Assembly: GCF_900113485.1 (NCBI RefSeq)
Contig: NZ_FOPM01000008.1
Span: 1-64,000, forward strand
Reading direction: 5' to 3'
Source: Methylobacterium gossipiicola
Lineage (GTDB): Bacteria > Pseudomonadota > Alphaproteobacteria > Rhizobiales > Beijerinckiaceae
DNA: 64,000 nucleotides
Shown: one piece after another, positions 36,927-46,106 of the stretch
Layout: each line of letters opens with the position of its first letter
How positions within the stretch are numbered: position 1 is the first letter of the stretch
Translations under genes and position numbers: made by a program
Notes under the pieces: model-generated
What the model saw: only the letters and a program-made list of their open reading frames with translations
Databases searched by the model: none
Told to the model about the DNA's origin: nothing

Positions 36927-37565
36927 TCAGGCCGGCAGTCGCAGTCCCTCGCGGGCGAACACCGCCTGGACGGCGGGACGCTCGGCCATGGCCCGGGCAT
37001 GGGCCGTCCAGGCGGGGAAACGCTCCGCCATGTCGAAACCGAGGGACGGCCCGCGCCCCCAGGTCCAGAACAGCAGCAGGTAGGGATCGGCAACGCTGTA
37101 GCGTTCGCCCAGGGCCCAGCCGCCGTTCGAAAGCTTGACCTCCGTCATGGTGAAGAGGTCGCCGCAGGTCTCGGCGCCCTTCGCCTGGATGCCCGGATAG
37201 GCCGCTTCGTCGTTCGTGTAGCGCTCGGCCCGGCGGATATGCGCGTAGGCGATGTGGTGGCCGGTGGACAGCCAGCCGAGCCACTCGTCGACCCGGGCCT
37301 GGTCGCGGGGGGCGTCCGGCCACAGGCCCGCTTGCGGGTGCAGGCGCGCGATGTGGCGCAGGATGGCGGTGTTCTCGGTGAGGACCCAATCGCCCTCCAC
37401 CAGGGCCGGCACCCGGCCACGCTCGTTGACCGCGAGGTATTCCGGCGCGCGCTGGTCGCCCTGCGCGAGGTCGAGCCGGACGGTCTCGAACGGCGCGCCC
37501 GTCTCCTCCAGGGCGATGTGGGAGGCGAGCGAGCAGGCGCCGGGGGCGTAGTAGAGGATGGTCAT
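36927..37565 (-). CDS. Glutathione S-transferase family protein
   Basis: 212 residues. N-terminal thioredoxin-like part TILYYAPGACSLASHIALEETG (the Ser/Cys after the first strand is the candidate active site), then NERGRVPALVEGDWVLTENTAILRHIA, the glutathione-binding block, and a helical C-terminal domain ending FAREGLRLPA. Detoxification or isomerase role unknown. Between ilvC and ilvN, same strand. Confidence 0.87.
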   Translation of the reverse strand: MTILYYAPGACSLASHIALEETGAPFETVRLDLAQGDQRAPEYLAVNERGRVPALVEGDWVLTENTAILRHIARLHPQAGLWPDAPRDQARVDEWLGWLSTGHHIAYAHIRRAERYTNDEAAYPGIQAKGAETCGDLFTMTEVKLSNGGWALGERYSVADPYLLLFWTWGRGPSLGFDMAERFPAWTAHARAMAERPAVQAVFAREGLRLPA

Positions 37566-37592
37566 GAGATGTCCTTGCGGCGGGACGCGACG

Positions 37593-38135
37593 CTACATCG
37601 CCTCGGAGCCGCGCCCCATGGCGGCGATGCCCGTGCGCGAGATCTCCACGAGGCCGATCACCGTCATCAGGCCGATGAAGCGGTCGATCTCCTCCGTGGT
37701 GCCGGTCACCTCGAACACGAAGGAGTTCAGCGTCGCGTCGAGGGTCTTGGCGCCGAAGGCGGCGGCGAGGGTCAGGGATTCCGTGCGGTGCTCGCCGGTG
37801 CCGGCCACCTTCACGAGGCAGAGTTCGCGCTCGAGGGACTGACCCTGGAGCGTCAGATCCACGACCCGGTGCACGGGAACGAGGCGGTCGAGCTGCGCCT
37901 TGATTTGCTGGATCACGGCATCCGTGCCCGTGGTCACGATGGTGATACGCGAAATGTGGCGCGCCACCTCCGTCTCGGAGACGGTCAGGCTCTCGATGTT
38001 GTAGCCACGGCCCGAGAACAGACCCGAGATGCGGGCGAGCACGCCCGGCTCGTTGTCGACGATGACAGCGAGGGTGTGCCGGTTGATGGGTTCGACCCGG
38101 ACGGCGTCGGGGTAGTGGGTGTTCATCGCGTTCAT
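37593..38135 (-). CDS. ilvN: Acetolactate synthase small (regulatory) subunit
   Basis: 180 residues with an ACT domain: HTLAVIVDNEPGVLARISGLFSGRGYNIESL, the valine feedback site, and the C-terminal extension GTGEHRTESLTLAAAFGAKTLDA. Activates and regulates IlvB. The first ATG (38135) and the ATG three codons later (38126) are both possible starts. Divergent from the methyltransferase, and separated from ilvB by it. Confidence 0.92.
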   Translation of the reverse strand: MNAMNTHYPDAVRVEPINRHTLAVIVDNEPGVLARISGLFSGRGYNIESLTVSETEVARHISRITIVTTGTDAVIQQIKAQLDRLVPVHRVVDLTLQGQSLERELCLVKVAGTGEHRTESLTLAAAFGAKTLDATLNSFVFEVTGTTEEIDRFIGLMTVIGLVEISRTGIAAMGRGSEAM

Positions 38136-38280
38136 GGCTTGCCCCAGTTTCAACTCTTCGATGTCTCTCAACGAAATCCGTTTGCTTGCTTCACAAGACG
38201 GATTTCCCACTTTGCTCCGACGCAACCCTCGTCCGGGTCCAAGCTGGACCCGTTCCAAGCCGCGTGATACCGCGCCGCCC

Positions 38281-39171
38281 ATGGACAGTCGCCAACGCAC
38301 GCTCGCCGCCGTGAGGCCCCACGGTCGGACCGGCGTCGAACTCGGCCCCCTCGACCGGCCCCTCGTGCGCCGCGGCGACGGTGACATTCTCTACGCCGAC
38401 CATCTTTCGACGGAAGGTCTCGCCCGTAAGTATGCCGGCCACGCCGCCGCCGGTCCGCAGGCGCGGGGCGCCCTCGTGGAGGTCGATCTGGTTCTCGAGA
38501 CCCAGACCTTGCGCCAAGCCCTCGGGGCCCGGGGTCCCGTGGACTACATCGTCGCCTCGCACGTCATCGAGCATCTGCCCGACGTCATCGGCTGGCTCAA
38601 GGACTGCGCCGAGGCCCTGCGCGAGGACGGCCTGCTGTTCCTTGCCGTGCCGGACATGCGCTTCACCTTCGACCGGGGCCGCACCCTCACCACCACCGGA
38701 GACCTCGTGGGCGCCCATCTCGCCGGCGCCACCCGTCCGAGCGCGGCCCAGGTCTACGAGCACTTCGCCAAGGCGATGCAGGTCGATGCCGAGGCGGTCT
38801 GGGCCGGCCGCGAAACCCGCTTCCCCCTGTTCGCGGGGCATGGACCGGAAGCCGGCCTCGAGCATGCGCGGCGCGTCCACGAGACCGATGGCATGATCGA
38901 CGTGCATTGCAGTGTCTTCACCCCCGACAGTTTCACGGCCGTCCTCGGCGAGATCATCGCCCTCGGGCTGGTGCCGTTCGCGTTCCGCGAATTGACGCCG
39001 ACGCCCTTCGGCGAGATCGAGTTCTTCGCCCTGCTGTGCAAATGCGAGGGCGCCACGCCCGCCGAGCGGGCCGCCTCCACGCCCCTACCCGACCGGCGGG
39101 CGCCGCGCCCGGCGCGTCCGGGCTGGCGCAGCCGCCTTGCCAGGGTGGGCCGCCTCGGCGACCCGCGTTGA
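38281..39171 (+). CDS. SAM-dependent methyltransferase-domain protein
   Basis: 296 residues. RTGVELGPLDRPLV replaces the Gly-rich motif I of class I methyltransferases, then DYIVASHVIEHLPDVIGWLKDCAEALREDG and FLAVPDMRFTFDRGR follow the usual post-motif layout. C-terminal tail Arg/Pro-rich. This type often accompanies polysaccharide genes, which are absent here. It lies inside the ilvN-ilvB interval on the opposite strand, so its insertion there separated the two subunit genes. Substrate unknown. Confidence 0.72.
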   Translation: MDSRQRTLAAVRPHGRTGVELGPLDRPLVRRGDGDILYADHLSTEGLARKYAGHAAAGPQARGALVEVDLVLETQTLRQALGARGPVDYIVASHVIEHLPDVIGWLKDCAEALREDGLLFLAVPDMRFTFDRGRTLTTTGDLVGAHLAGATRPSAAQVYEHFAKAMQVDAEAVWAGRETRFPLFAGHGPEAGLEHARRVHETDGMIDVHCSVFTPDSFTAVLGEIIALGLVPFAFRELTPTPFGEIEFFALLCKCEGATPAERAASTPLPDRRAPRPARPGWRSRLARVGRLGDPR

Positions 39172-39208
39172 GATCGGCCGAGCCCGAAGGCGCGGCCGAT
39201 CTCAACCG

Positions 39209-41002
39209 TCAGACCAGCATCTTGCCCTCTTCCGAGATGATGTCGCCGATCTCCGCCCCGGTCTCGCCGAGGTAGTCGGACAGGATCATCTCGTTGTGGG
39301 CCTTGCCCGATGGGATCATCGGGAAGCAGTTCTCTTTCTTGTCGACGATGCAGTCGAAGATCACCGGACCGTCGTAGTCGAGCATCTCCTGGATCGCCGC
39401 GTCGAGGTCGGAGGGCTTGTCGCAGCGGATACCCTTGGCGCCGTAGGCCTCCGCGAGCTTCACGAAGTCCGGCAGGCTCTCGGAGTAGCTCTGCGAGTAG
39501 CGCGAGCCGTGCAGCAGCTCCTGCCACTGGCGCACCATGCCCATATACTCGTTGTTCAGGATGAAGATCTTGATCGGCAGGCGGTACTGCACCGCCGTCG
39601 ACATCTCCTGGATGTTCATCAGGATCGAGGCCTCGCCGGCGATGTCGATGACGAGACCGTCCGGATGGGCGAGCTGGGTACCGATGGCGGCGGGCAGGCC
39701 GTAGCCCATGGTGCCGAGGCCGCCCGAGGTCATCCAGCGGTTCGGCTCGTCGAACTTGAAGTACTGCGCCGCCCACATCTGGTGCTGACCGACCTCGGTG
39801 GTGACGTAGGTCTCACGGCCGGTTTTCTGTTCGAGATTTCGGCAGGCCTCGTAGAGGCGCTGCACGGCGTATTGCGGCTTGATGATCGTGCCCGACGGCC
39901 AGTAGGCGAGGCAGTCGCGCGCCTTCCAGGTCCGGATCTTGGCCATCCAGGCGTCGAAGCGCTCCGGATCCGGCCGGGTCGGCAGGGCCTTCCACGCCGC
40001 CAGCATGTCCTCCAGCACCGCGCCGCAATCGCCGACGATCCCGACATCGACCTTCACGACCTTGTTGATCGAGGAGGCGTCGATATCGATGTGGATCTTC
40101 TTCGAGAACGGCGAGAACGCGTCGAGGCGCCCGGTGATGCGGTCGTCGAAGCGCGCGCCGATACAGACCATGACGTCGCATTCGTGCATGGCGAGGTTGG
40201 CTTCGTAGGTGCCGTGCATGCCGAGCATGCCGAGGAAGTTCTCGTCGGATGCCGGGAAGGCGCCCAGCCCCATGAGGGTCGAGGTCACGGGAAAGCCCGT
40301 CTCGGCGGCGAGCTCACGCAGCAGCGTCGAGGCGTGGGGGCCGGCGTTGATGACGCCGCCGCCGGTGTAGAGGATCGGCCGGCGCGCGCCCGCCATCAGC
40401 TCGACGGCGGCCTTTATCTGCGCTGCGTCACCCTTGAAGGCCGGCTTGTAGGTCTTGTGGCCGTTCCGCGACGGACGCTCGTAGACGCCGCTCGCGAACT
40501 GGACGTCCTTCGGCAGGTCGATGACCACGGGGCCGGGCCGGCCGTTCGAGGCGACGTAGAAGGCCTCGTGCAGGATGCGCGGCAGGTCGGCGATGGATTT
40601 GACGAGGTAGTTGTGCTTCGTGCAGTGGCGCGTGATGCCGACGGTGTCGCATTCCTGGAACGCGTCCGTGCCGATGAGGTGTGTCGGCACCTGCCCGGTG
40701 ATGCAGACGAGCGGGATCGAATCGAGCAGGGCGTCGGTGAGCCCGGTGATGATGTTGGTGGCACCCGGCCCCGAGGTGACGAGGACACAGCCGACCTTGC
40801 CGGAGGAGCGCGCATAGCCTTCCGCCGCGTGGACGGCGCCCTGCTCGTGGCGCACCAGAACGTGCTTCAGGCTGTCTTGATGGTAGAGCGCGTCGTAGAT
40901 CGGCAGCACCGCCCCGCCGGGATACCCGAACAGCGTATCGACACCCTGATCCTGAAACGCCCGGATGACCATTTCGGCCCCGGTCATGACCTCGCCGCCC
41001 AT
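39209..41002 (-). CDS. ilvB: Acetolactate synthase large subunit
   Basis: First common enzyme of branched-chain amino acid synthesis, ThDP- and FAD-dependent. 597 residues. Glutamate in RHEQGAVHAAEGYARSSG activates ThDP. The pyrophosphate/Mg motif, usually GDGS or GDAS, reads GEAS here, followed by ILMNIQEMSTAVQYRLP. ATG 41002 has GAGGAG seven bases upstream. The upstream frame continues to 41095 but crosses the attenuator hairpin, so the shorter protein is chosen. The preceding leader peptide and terminator indicate attenuation control. Confidence 0.95.
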   Translation of the reverse strand: MGGEVMTGAEMVIRAFQDQGVDTLFGYPGGAVLPIYDALYHQDSLKHVLVRHEQGAVHAAEGYARSSGKVGCVLVTSGPGATNIITGLTDALLDSIPLVCITGQVPTHLIGTDAFQECDTVGITRHCTKHNYLVKSIADLPRILHEAFYVASNGRPGPVVIDLPKDVQFASGVYERPSRNGHKTYKPAFKGDAAQIKAAVELMAGARRPILYTGGGVINAGPHASTLLRELAAETGFPVTSTLMGLGAFPASDENFLGMLGMHGTYEANLAMHECDVMVCIGARFDDRITGRLDAFSPFSKKIHIDIDASSINKVVKVDVGIVGDCGAVLEDMLAAWKALPTRPDPERFDAWMAKIRTWKARDCLAYWPSGTIIKPQYAVQRLYEACRNLEQKTGRETYVTTEVGQHQMWAAQYFKFDEPNRWMTSGGLGTMGYGLPAAIGTQLAHPDGLVIDIAGEASILMNIQEMSTAVQYRLPIKIFILNNEYMGMVRQWQELLHGSRYSQSYSESLPDFVKLAEAYGAKGIRCDKPSDLDAAIQEMLDYDGPVIFDCIVDKKENCFPMIPSGKAHNEMILSDYLGETGAEIGDIISEEGKMLV

Positions 41003-41058
41003 CGTGTCTGCTCCTCGAACTCTCGTCTGAAACCCGTGTCGGTTCTCGTCGCGGCAAC

Positions 41059-41080
41059 AAAAAAGGGCCCCGAAGGACCC
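41059..41080 (-). terminator. Attenuator terminator in the ilvB leader
   Basis: On the minus strand, GGGTCC-TTCG-GGGCCC (one G-U pair) is followed by six T, 56 bases before the ilvB start and after the leader-peptide gene. A hairpin this close to a structural gene is an attenuator. Confidence 0.75.
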
Positions 41081-41085
41081 TGCAT

Positions 41086-41138
41086 GCGCCACCATCCGGA
41101 TCGCGATCCTGCTGTCAGGACCGCCCCGTCGGTGGCGC
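41086..41138 (-). promoter_or_regulatory. Leader-region stem: GCGCCACC pairing with GGTGGCGC
   Basis: Eight-base exact inverted repeat, 41131-41138 (inside the leader peptide gene) with 41086-41093 (between that gene and the terminator). It could be the pause or protector stem of the attenuation switch. The competing antiterminator is not resolved by eye. Confidence 0.5.
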
Positions 41139-41165
41139 TTTCGTTACGATGAGGATGACACGCAT
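41115..41165 (-). CDS. ilvB leader peptide
   Basis: 16-residue peptide with sequence MRVILIVTKAPPTGRS: V, I, L, I, V in five consecutive codons. Stalling at these codons when charged Val, Ile or Leu tRNA is scarce would favour read-through into ilvB. Ends 34 bases before the terminator. The codon run, order and terminator together make this a classical leader peptide, too short for automatic calls. Confidence 0.8.
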   Translation of the reverse strand: MRVILIVTKAPPTGRS

Positions 41166-41223
41166 CGGAAAACCGTCTGACCTGTCCGCTCACCGAAGCT
41201 GCGGATCGAAATTGGTGTCGCGT

Positions 41224-41252
41224 TTGGTAGCCGATCCGATTGCTCGGGTCAA
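41224..41252 (-). promoter_or_regulatory. Candidate promoter for the ilvB leader transcript
   Basis: TTGACC (41247-41252) and TACCAA (41224-41229) on the minus strand, 17 bases apart, about 60 bases before the leader peptide ATG. Good -35, moderate -10. Confidence 0.45.
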
Positions 41253-41259
41253 CGCGCGA

Positions 41260-41514
41260 TTAGTCTACGGGCACTTCGCCTAGAACCGCTCCGGTTCGCG
41301 GATCGGCATCGAACTTCATGCGGCGACCGTCCTTGATCCCCTCCCCGTCCCAATGCCCATCATCGGCTTCGAGCTTGAGGATCTCCGTGTAGCCGGCGCC
41401 CTTCAGGGCCTGCTTGGTCTGGGCCGGCGTCAGCCAATCCGCCCCCGGATTGTCCGCCAGGGCGGGACCGGCGCAGAGAATCAGGCCAAGGGCGAGGCGG
41501 GCGATCCGTGGCAT
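41260..41514 (-). CDS. Small exported PepSY-like protein
   Basis: 84 residues from the ATG at 41514 (signal peptide MPRIARLALGLILCAGPALA), followed by WLTPAQTKQALKGAGYTEI, a PepSY-type helix, and KDGRRMKFDADPRTGAVL. PepSY domains often inhibit proteases or bind metal sensors. No partner is nearby. The frame is open to 41580 without a signal-like start. Ends just upstream of the ilvB promoter candidate. Confidence 0.7.
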   Translation of the reverse strand: MPRIARLALGLILCAGPALADNPGADWLTPAQTKQALKGAGYTEILKLEADDGHWDGEGIKDGRRMKFDADPRTGAVLGEVPVD

Positions 41515-41689
41515 GCGAGGGGTCCTGTCGTTGCGGGTATGCTCGGTCCGGAACGTATTCGAAGACACCTGCGAAAACACGCGGGCATCCGCTTTCGATA
41601 GTTTGCCCGTATGGCGCTCTCCGTTCTATCTGAAAGAAGGCCGCGCGGAAGGGGCCGGAGGCTCAACCCTTCTCCCGAGAAGTGCATCG

Positions 41690-42217
41690 TTGAAGAAAAT
41701 TGGGTCGTTGAAGAACTTGCCCGCCACCACGGCCTTCCTCGTCCTCGACGTCGCCGGCGTTCCCTGCGCCTTGGCGCGAGCGGCGGTGAGCGAAGTGCTG
41801 CCCCTGCCCGATCTGCATAACCCCCCGGCGGCCGGCGGTCCCCTGGTGGGCTTCCTCGATCTCGGGGGGACGCCGGTGCCCGTGATCGACCTCGCGCGCC
41901 TGCTCGGCTTGCCCAAGCGGGAGGGCGCGCAGGCCGACGATCCCTATCGACATCTCGTCCTCGCTGCCGGTGAGGCGATCGCCTTCCTGGTGGACCGGGT
42001 CGACGATCTCGTGGTGGTGGCCGAGGCCGAGATCCGGCCCGTGGCCGAGGCGCTAACCCTCAACGGCTGCGTCATGGCCGAGATCGGCCTTCGCGACCGC
42101 ATGGTCCACGTCCTCGATCCCGCCCGCCTGCTCGGCGCCGAGGAGCGCCAGCGACTGGACGATCTCACCCGCGCCGCCGCCGCACGCCTGGCGGCTTTCG
42201 GGCCGCCGACCGCATGA
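41690..42217 (+). CDS. CheW-like coupling protein (first of the operon)
   Basis: About 175 residues. CheW fold: TTAFLVLDVAGVPCALARAAVSEVLPLP, GFLDLGGTPVPVIDLARLLGL and AFLVDRVDDLVVV. Links the receptor to the CheA kinase. The start is uncertain: TTG 41690 or TTG 41708, both with weak ribosome-binding sites. Stop overlaps the CheR start (ATGA). First gene of the chemosensory operon. Confidence 0.85.
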   Translation: MKKIGSLKNLPATTAFLVLDVAGVPCALARAAVSEVLPLPDLHNPPAAGGPLVGFLDLGGTPVPVIDLARLLGLPKREGAQADDPYRHLVLAAGEAIAFLVDRVDDLVVVAEAEIRPVAEALTLNGCVMAEIGLRDRMVHVLDPARLLGAEERQRLDDLTRAAAARLAAFGPPTA

Positions 42218-43695
42218 GGCGGCCCGGCCCGGAATCCGATCCGGCCTTTCCCGCCCTCAAGGCGCGGATCATCGCGCGCACCGGCCACCATTATTATGCC
42301 GACAAGGACGATCTCCTGTTGGATCGCCTGCGCAAGCGCTACAGGGCCAACGATCTGACGGAGGCCGCCGCCTATCTGGGGCTCCTCGACGATCGCCTCG
42401 CGGGTCCCGCCGAATGGGCGGCCCTCGAGGCCGAGATCACCATCGGCGAGACGTTCTTCTTTCGCTACGCCGAGCAATTCGCGGCCCTTCGCGGCACCAT
42501 CCTGCCCGGTCTCGTCGCGGCCCGGGCGCCCGAGCGCAGCCTGAAGATCTGGAGCGCGGGTTGCTCCACGGGGGCGGAGCCGTATTCCCTCGCCATCCTG
42601 CTGCACGAGATTCTCGGAGCCGCCCTGCCCGAATGGCGCGTCGACATCCTCGGGACCGATATCAGCACGGCGGCCCTGGCCACGGCCCGCGCCGGACTCT
42701 ACGGCCGCTGGGCCATGCGGACCCTGCCGCCGGAAGAGCGCCTGCGCTACTTCGTGCCCGGTCCGATCCGCCCGGGACCGGGCCGGGAGGGCACCTACAC
42801 CCTGCGTCCCGAATATCGTCGCATGGTGCGGTTCGAGCGCCGCAACCTCATGGACCTCGTCGACGGTTCCGCCGCGCCCCGGACCGACGCGTTCGACCTC
42901 ATCCTGTGCCGCAACGTCCTGATCTACTTCGAGGCGGAGGTCGTGCTCGGCATCGTGCGGGGGCTCGGCCGGCGCCTGCGGCCGGACGGTTGGTTGCTCG
43001 TCGGCCATGCCGAGCCCAACCCGGACTTCGCCCAGACCCTCGATCCCGTGAATCTGCCCGGGACCGTCGCGTACCGCCCCGGCGGCCTCGGCGAGATCGC
43101 GGCGGTGCCGAAGCCTGCCGTCACCGCCCCGTGGCAGCCCGCCCTCCCGTGGATCGAGGCGGAAGGCGCCGATCCCGACGGCGCGCACGAAGCGCCCTCC
43201 CCCGATATCGCCCCCGTCGTGGAGGAACGTGCCGTGTCGAGGGATCCGACCGCGCCCTCTTGGGACGAGGCCGTAACGCACGATACGCCGGGCGACGCAC
43301 TCGCCGAGATCCGCGCCTTGAGCGATTCTGGTGAGACCGCCGAGGCTTGGCGCCGGGTGCGCGCGGCCCTGCGGACCGCTCCCATGGAGGCGGCCCTGCA
43401 CTACTACGAAGGTCTCCTCGCCCGTACCCTCGGGCGCGACGCGGAGGCCGAAGCGGCCCTGCGCCGCACCCTCTATCTCGACCCCGGTTTCGTCATGGCC
43501 CATCACCAGCTCGGCCTCCTCCTCCTCGCCGTGTCGCGACCGGAGGAGGGCCGCCGTTTCCTCGACAATGCCGTCCGCCTCGGGCAAGCCCTGCCCGCCG
43601 AAGCCTGCCTCGCCGAGGCCGACGGCCTCGGACCGCGGGAACTGGCGCAGAGCGCGGCGCTGATTCGGTCCGCCGCCGACGGGGCCGCGCGATGA
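42214..43695 (+). CDS. cheR: CheR methyltransferase with C-terminal TPR repeats
   Basis: 493 residues. Residues 1-270 are the CheR methyltransferase (ITIGETFFFRYAEQF, the SAM site IWSAGCSTGAEPYSLAIL, FDLILCRNVLIYFE). After a Pro/Ala/Glu-rich linker, residues 360-470 carry TPR-type repeats (ALRTAPMEAALHYYEGLLAR and ALRRTLYLDPGFVMAHHQLG). CheR-TPR proteins such as WspC and FrzF belong to non-flagellar chemosensory systems. Overlaps both neighbours. Confidence 0.92.
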   Translation: MRRPGPESDPAFPALKARIIARTGHHYYADKDDLLLDRLRKRYRANDLTEAAAYLGLLDDRLAGPAEWAALEAEITIGETFFFRYAEQFAALRGTILPGLVAARAPERSLKIWSAGCSTGAEPYSLAILLHEILGAALPEWRVDILGTDISTAALATARAGLYGRWAMRTLPPEERLRYFVPGPIRPGPGREGTYTLRPEYRRMVRFERRNLMDLVDGSAAPRTDAFDLILCRNVLIYFEAEVVLGIVRGLGRRLRPDGWLLVGHAEPNPDFAQTLDPVNLPGTVAYRPGGLGEIAAVPKPAVTAPWQPALPWIEAEGADPDGAHEAPSPDIAPVVEERAVSRDPTAPSWDEAVTHDTPGDALAEIRALSDSGETAEAWRRVRAALRTAPMEAALHYYEGLLARTLGRDAEAEAALRRTLYLDPGFVMAHHQLGLLLLAVSRPEEGRRFLDNAVRLGQALPAEACLAEADGLGPRELAQSAALIRSAADGAAR

Positions 43696-44270
43696 ACCCG
43701 GCCGCCGAGACCCTCCGCCGGCAGGCCCTGCGGCGGGCCAGGACGCGCGCCCTGGCCGAGCGGGTCAGGACGGTCGAGCGCGAGACGCCCTCGTCCTCGT
43801 TCCTGATCTGCACCTGCGGCGGCGATCGCTACGGCCTGCCCCTCTCGCAGGTGGCTCAGGTGATCTCCGCGCGTCCCATCACCTCCGTTCCGGGAGCTCC
43901 GGCTGCGATCCTCGGGGCCATCGCGCTCTCGGGCCGCGTGCTGAGCGTGCTCGCCCTGGCGCGCGCCCTCGGGCGCGGCGGCGCCGTGATCCCGGAGGGC
44001 GGGCACCTCGTGATCCTGCGCGCTGCCGCCCTGGCCCTGGCGGTCGACCGGGTGGAGGGGGTCCTCGCCGTGGCGGATGCCGATCCGGCGGACCGTGCCT
44101 CCCCCGAGGGGCTCGTCGATCCGGCCACCGCCGGTTTGAGCAACGAGACGGTTTCGGGCTATGCCCCGGCGGGAGCGGTCGCGAGTCGGGAATCCAAGCG
44201 GGAACCGAGCCAGCAATCCGGTTTCGTCGTCGTCGATCTGCCGCGTCTCCTGCGGCGCTACCTGTCCTGA
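43692..44270 (+). CDS. CheW-like coupling protein (second)
   Basis: 192 residues. An Arg-rich N-terminal extension (LRRQALRRARTRALAERVRT) precedes the CheW domain FLICTCGGDRYGLPLSQVAQVI, ILGAIALSGRVLSVLALARAL and VILRAAALALAVDRVEGV. WspD-like position. The ATG overlaps the CheR stop. Confidence 0.85.
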   Translation: MNPAAETLRRQALRRARTRALAERVRTVERETPSSSFLICTCGGDRYGLPLSQVAQVISARPITSVPGAPAAILGAIALSGRVLSVLALARALGRGGAVIPEGGHLVILRAAALALAVDRVEGVLAVADADPADRASPEGLVDPATAGLSNETVSGYAPAGAVASRESKREPSQQSGFVVVDLPRLLRRYLS

Positions 44271-44306
44271 CGCCGTCCGCCGCGACGGCGTTCGTTTCCC
44301 GGAGCC

Positions 44307-45989
44307 TTGAGCCAGCCTGTGTCGATCTCCATCGGAAAGCGCATCCTCCTCGGCTTCGTCGCCATCACGGTGGTGGTCCTCGCCCTCGGACTCTACGCCC
44401 TCGACCAGATCGGCGCCGTGCGCGAGAACATGAACACCATCGTCAAGCGAGACCTGACGGTGGCGCGGCAACTCGACGATCTCGGCAACAAGACGCGGGA
44501 CATGGGCCTGCTGCGGCGCAATGCCGTGATGGCGGCGCTCATGCGAAACCGTCCGACTTCCGAGGTCTCCCAGATCGTGGACAACTGGCGGCGTGTCGCC
44601 CAGGAGGCCGAGGCGCTCTTCGGCGAGATCGTCCGGACCGCCGGGACTTACGCCGCCACGGCACCGTCGCCGATGCGGGCGGCGGCGTGGCGGAAGCTCG
44701 GCGATACCGCCGCCGGGGCGGCCAACGATTTCAGGCAATTGCGGGCCGTGAGCGAGCCGCAATTCGCCGCCGTCGCATCCCGGGATGCCGAGGCCATCGA
44801 GGCACAGAACGACACGATCAACCGGATGCAGGATATCCTCCTCGCCGATATCGATCGGACGCGCGAGGCGTTGGACGAGGGCATCGCCGCCGGCCAGCAA
44901 CGCTCGGCCGACATCTACGATCGCAGCCTCTGGTCGGTGATCCTGACGCTCGCCGCCAGCGTGCTCCTCAGCATCATCGTGACGGGGCTGATCCGGCGGG
45001 GCGTGGTCAAGCCCTTGGAAGAGGTGATGCAATTCGCCGAGCGCGTCGGCGGCGGCGACCTGTCGGGCACCCTCGAGGCGAAGGGCAACGACGAGATCGC
45101 CCGCCTCGGGCGGACCCTCAACGGCATGGTCTCGGGCCTCGCCGATCTCGCCCGGACCAACCGGGCCGCGACGGCGGACCTCAACGCGGCGGCGGCGGAG
45201 ATCCGGGCCTCCGCCCAGGAGCAGGCGGCCTCCGTCGAGGAGCAGTTTGCCGCCGTGCAGGAAACGGCCGCCACGGTGGACGAGATCACCCATTCGGGCG
45301 CGCAGATCGGCAAGCGGGCCGGCGAGGTGATCGCCACGGCGCAATCCACGGCCCAGACCTCGCGGGCGGGCCTGCGCGCCGTCGCCGACACGGCGCGGGC
45401 CATGGAGGCGATCCGCGAGCAGGCGGAGGCGGTGGCGGGCAACATCGTCGCCCTGTCCGAGAAGACCCAGGCCATCGGCGACATCATCACCACCGTCAAC
45501 GACATCTCGGAGCGCACGCATCTCCTGGCGCTGAACGCCGCCATCGAGGCGGCGGCGGCCGGCGAGAGTGGCCGGAGCTTCGCCGTCGTGGCCTCGGAGA
45601 TGAAGCTGCTCGCCGATCAGGCCAAGGCGGCGACGGGGCAGGTCCGCACGATTCTCGGCGAGATCCAGCGCGGCATCAACACCTCCGTGATGCTGACGGA
45701 AGAGGCGGTGAAGCGCGCCGCCGCCGGCAAGACCCGCTCGGACACGACGCAGCGGACCATCGAGGAGATCACCGCCAAGGTCGATGAGAGCGTCCAGACC
45801 TTCCAGCAGATCGTGGCCTCGACGAATCAGCAGCAGCTCGGCATCGAGCAGGTGATGGGCGCCCTCCAGAACATCCGCCAGGCGAGCCAGCAGACGGCCG
45901 CCGGCACCCGCGAGGTCGAGGCGGCCTCTGCCAATCTCACGGAACTCGCCCAAGCCCTCATGACCCTGGCCGAGCGCTACCGGCACTGA
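44307..45989 (+). CDS. Methyl-accepting chemotaxis protein with four-helix sensor
   Basis: 560 residues. TM1 near residues 13-30, a periplasmic helical-bundle region rich in RMQD/EAIEAQ patterns (4HB-like), TM2 near 215-235, HAMP, then the signalling domain with the tip ISERTHLLALNAAIEA plus AAAGESGRSFAVVASEMKLLA. The tip reads ERTHLLALNAA, where most receptors have Q-T-N, a divergence typical of alternative-function receptors. Start is TTG 44307, with GTG 44319 also possible. Confidence 0.92.
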   Translation: MSQPVSISIGKRILLGFVAITVVVLALGLYALDQIGAVRENMNTIVKRDLTVARQLDDLGNKTRDMGLLRRNAVMAALMRNRPTSEVSQIVDNWRRVAQEAEALFGEIVRTAGTYAATAPSPMRAAAWRKLGDTAAGAANDFRQLRAVSEPQFAAVASRDAEAIEAQNDTINRMQDILLADIDRTREALDEGIAAGQQRSADIYDRSLWSVILTLAASVLLSIIVTGLIRRGVVKPLEEVMQFAERVGGGDLSGTLEAKGNDEIARLGRTLNGMVSGLADLARTNRAATADLNAAAAEIRASAQEQAASVEEQFAAVQETAATVDEITHSGAQIGKRAGEVIATAQSTAQTSRAGLRAVADTARAMEAIREQAEAVAGNIVALSEKTQAIGDIITTVNDISERTHLLALNAAIEAAAAGESGRSFAVVASEMKLLADQAKAATGQVRTILGEIQRGINTSVMLTEEAVKRAAAGKTRSDTTQRTIEEITAKVDESVQTFQQIVASTNQQQLGIEQVMGALQNIRQASQQTAAGTREVEAASANLTELAQALMTLAERYRH

Positions 45990-46106
45990 CACCTTCCGCC
46001 CGCGCGGCCACGATCTCACCCCGTGCGGGGATCGTGGCCGACGAAGGACTCCACCCGGGTTCCGAGCTTGCGGGAACCGGCCTGAGGCAGACCCGATACG
46101 ATCCGG

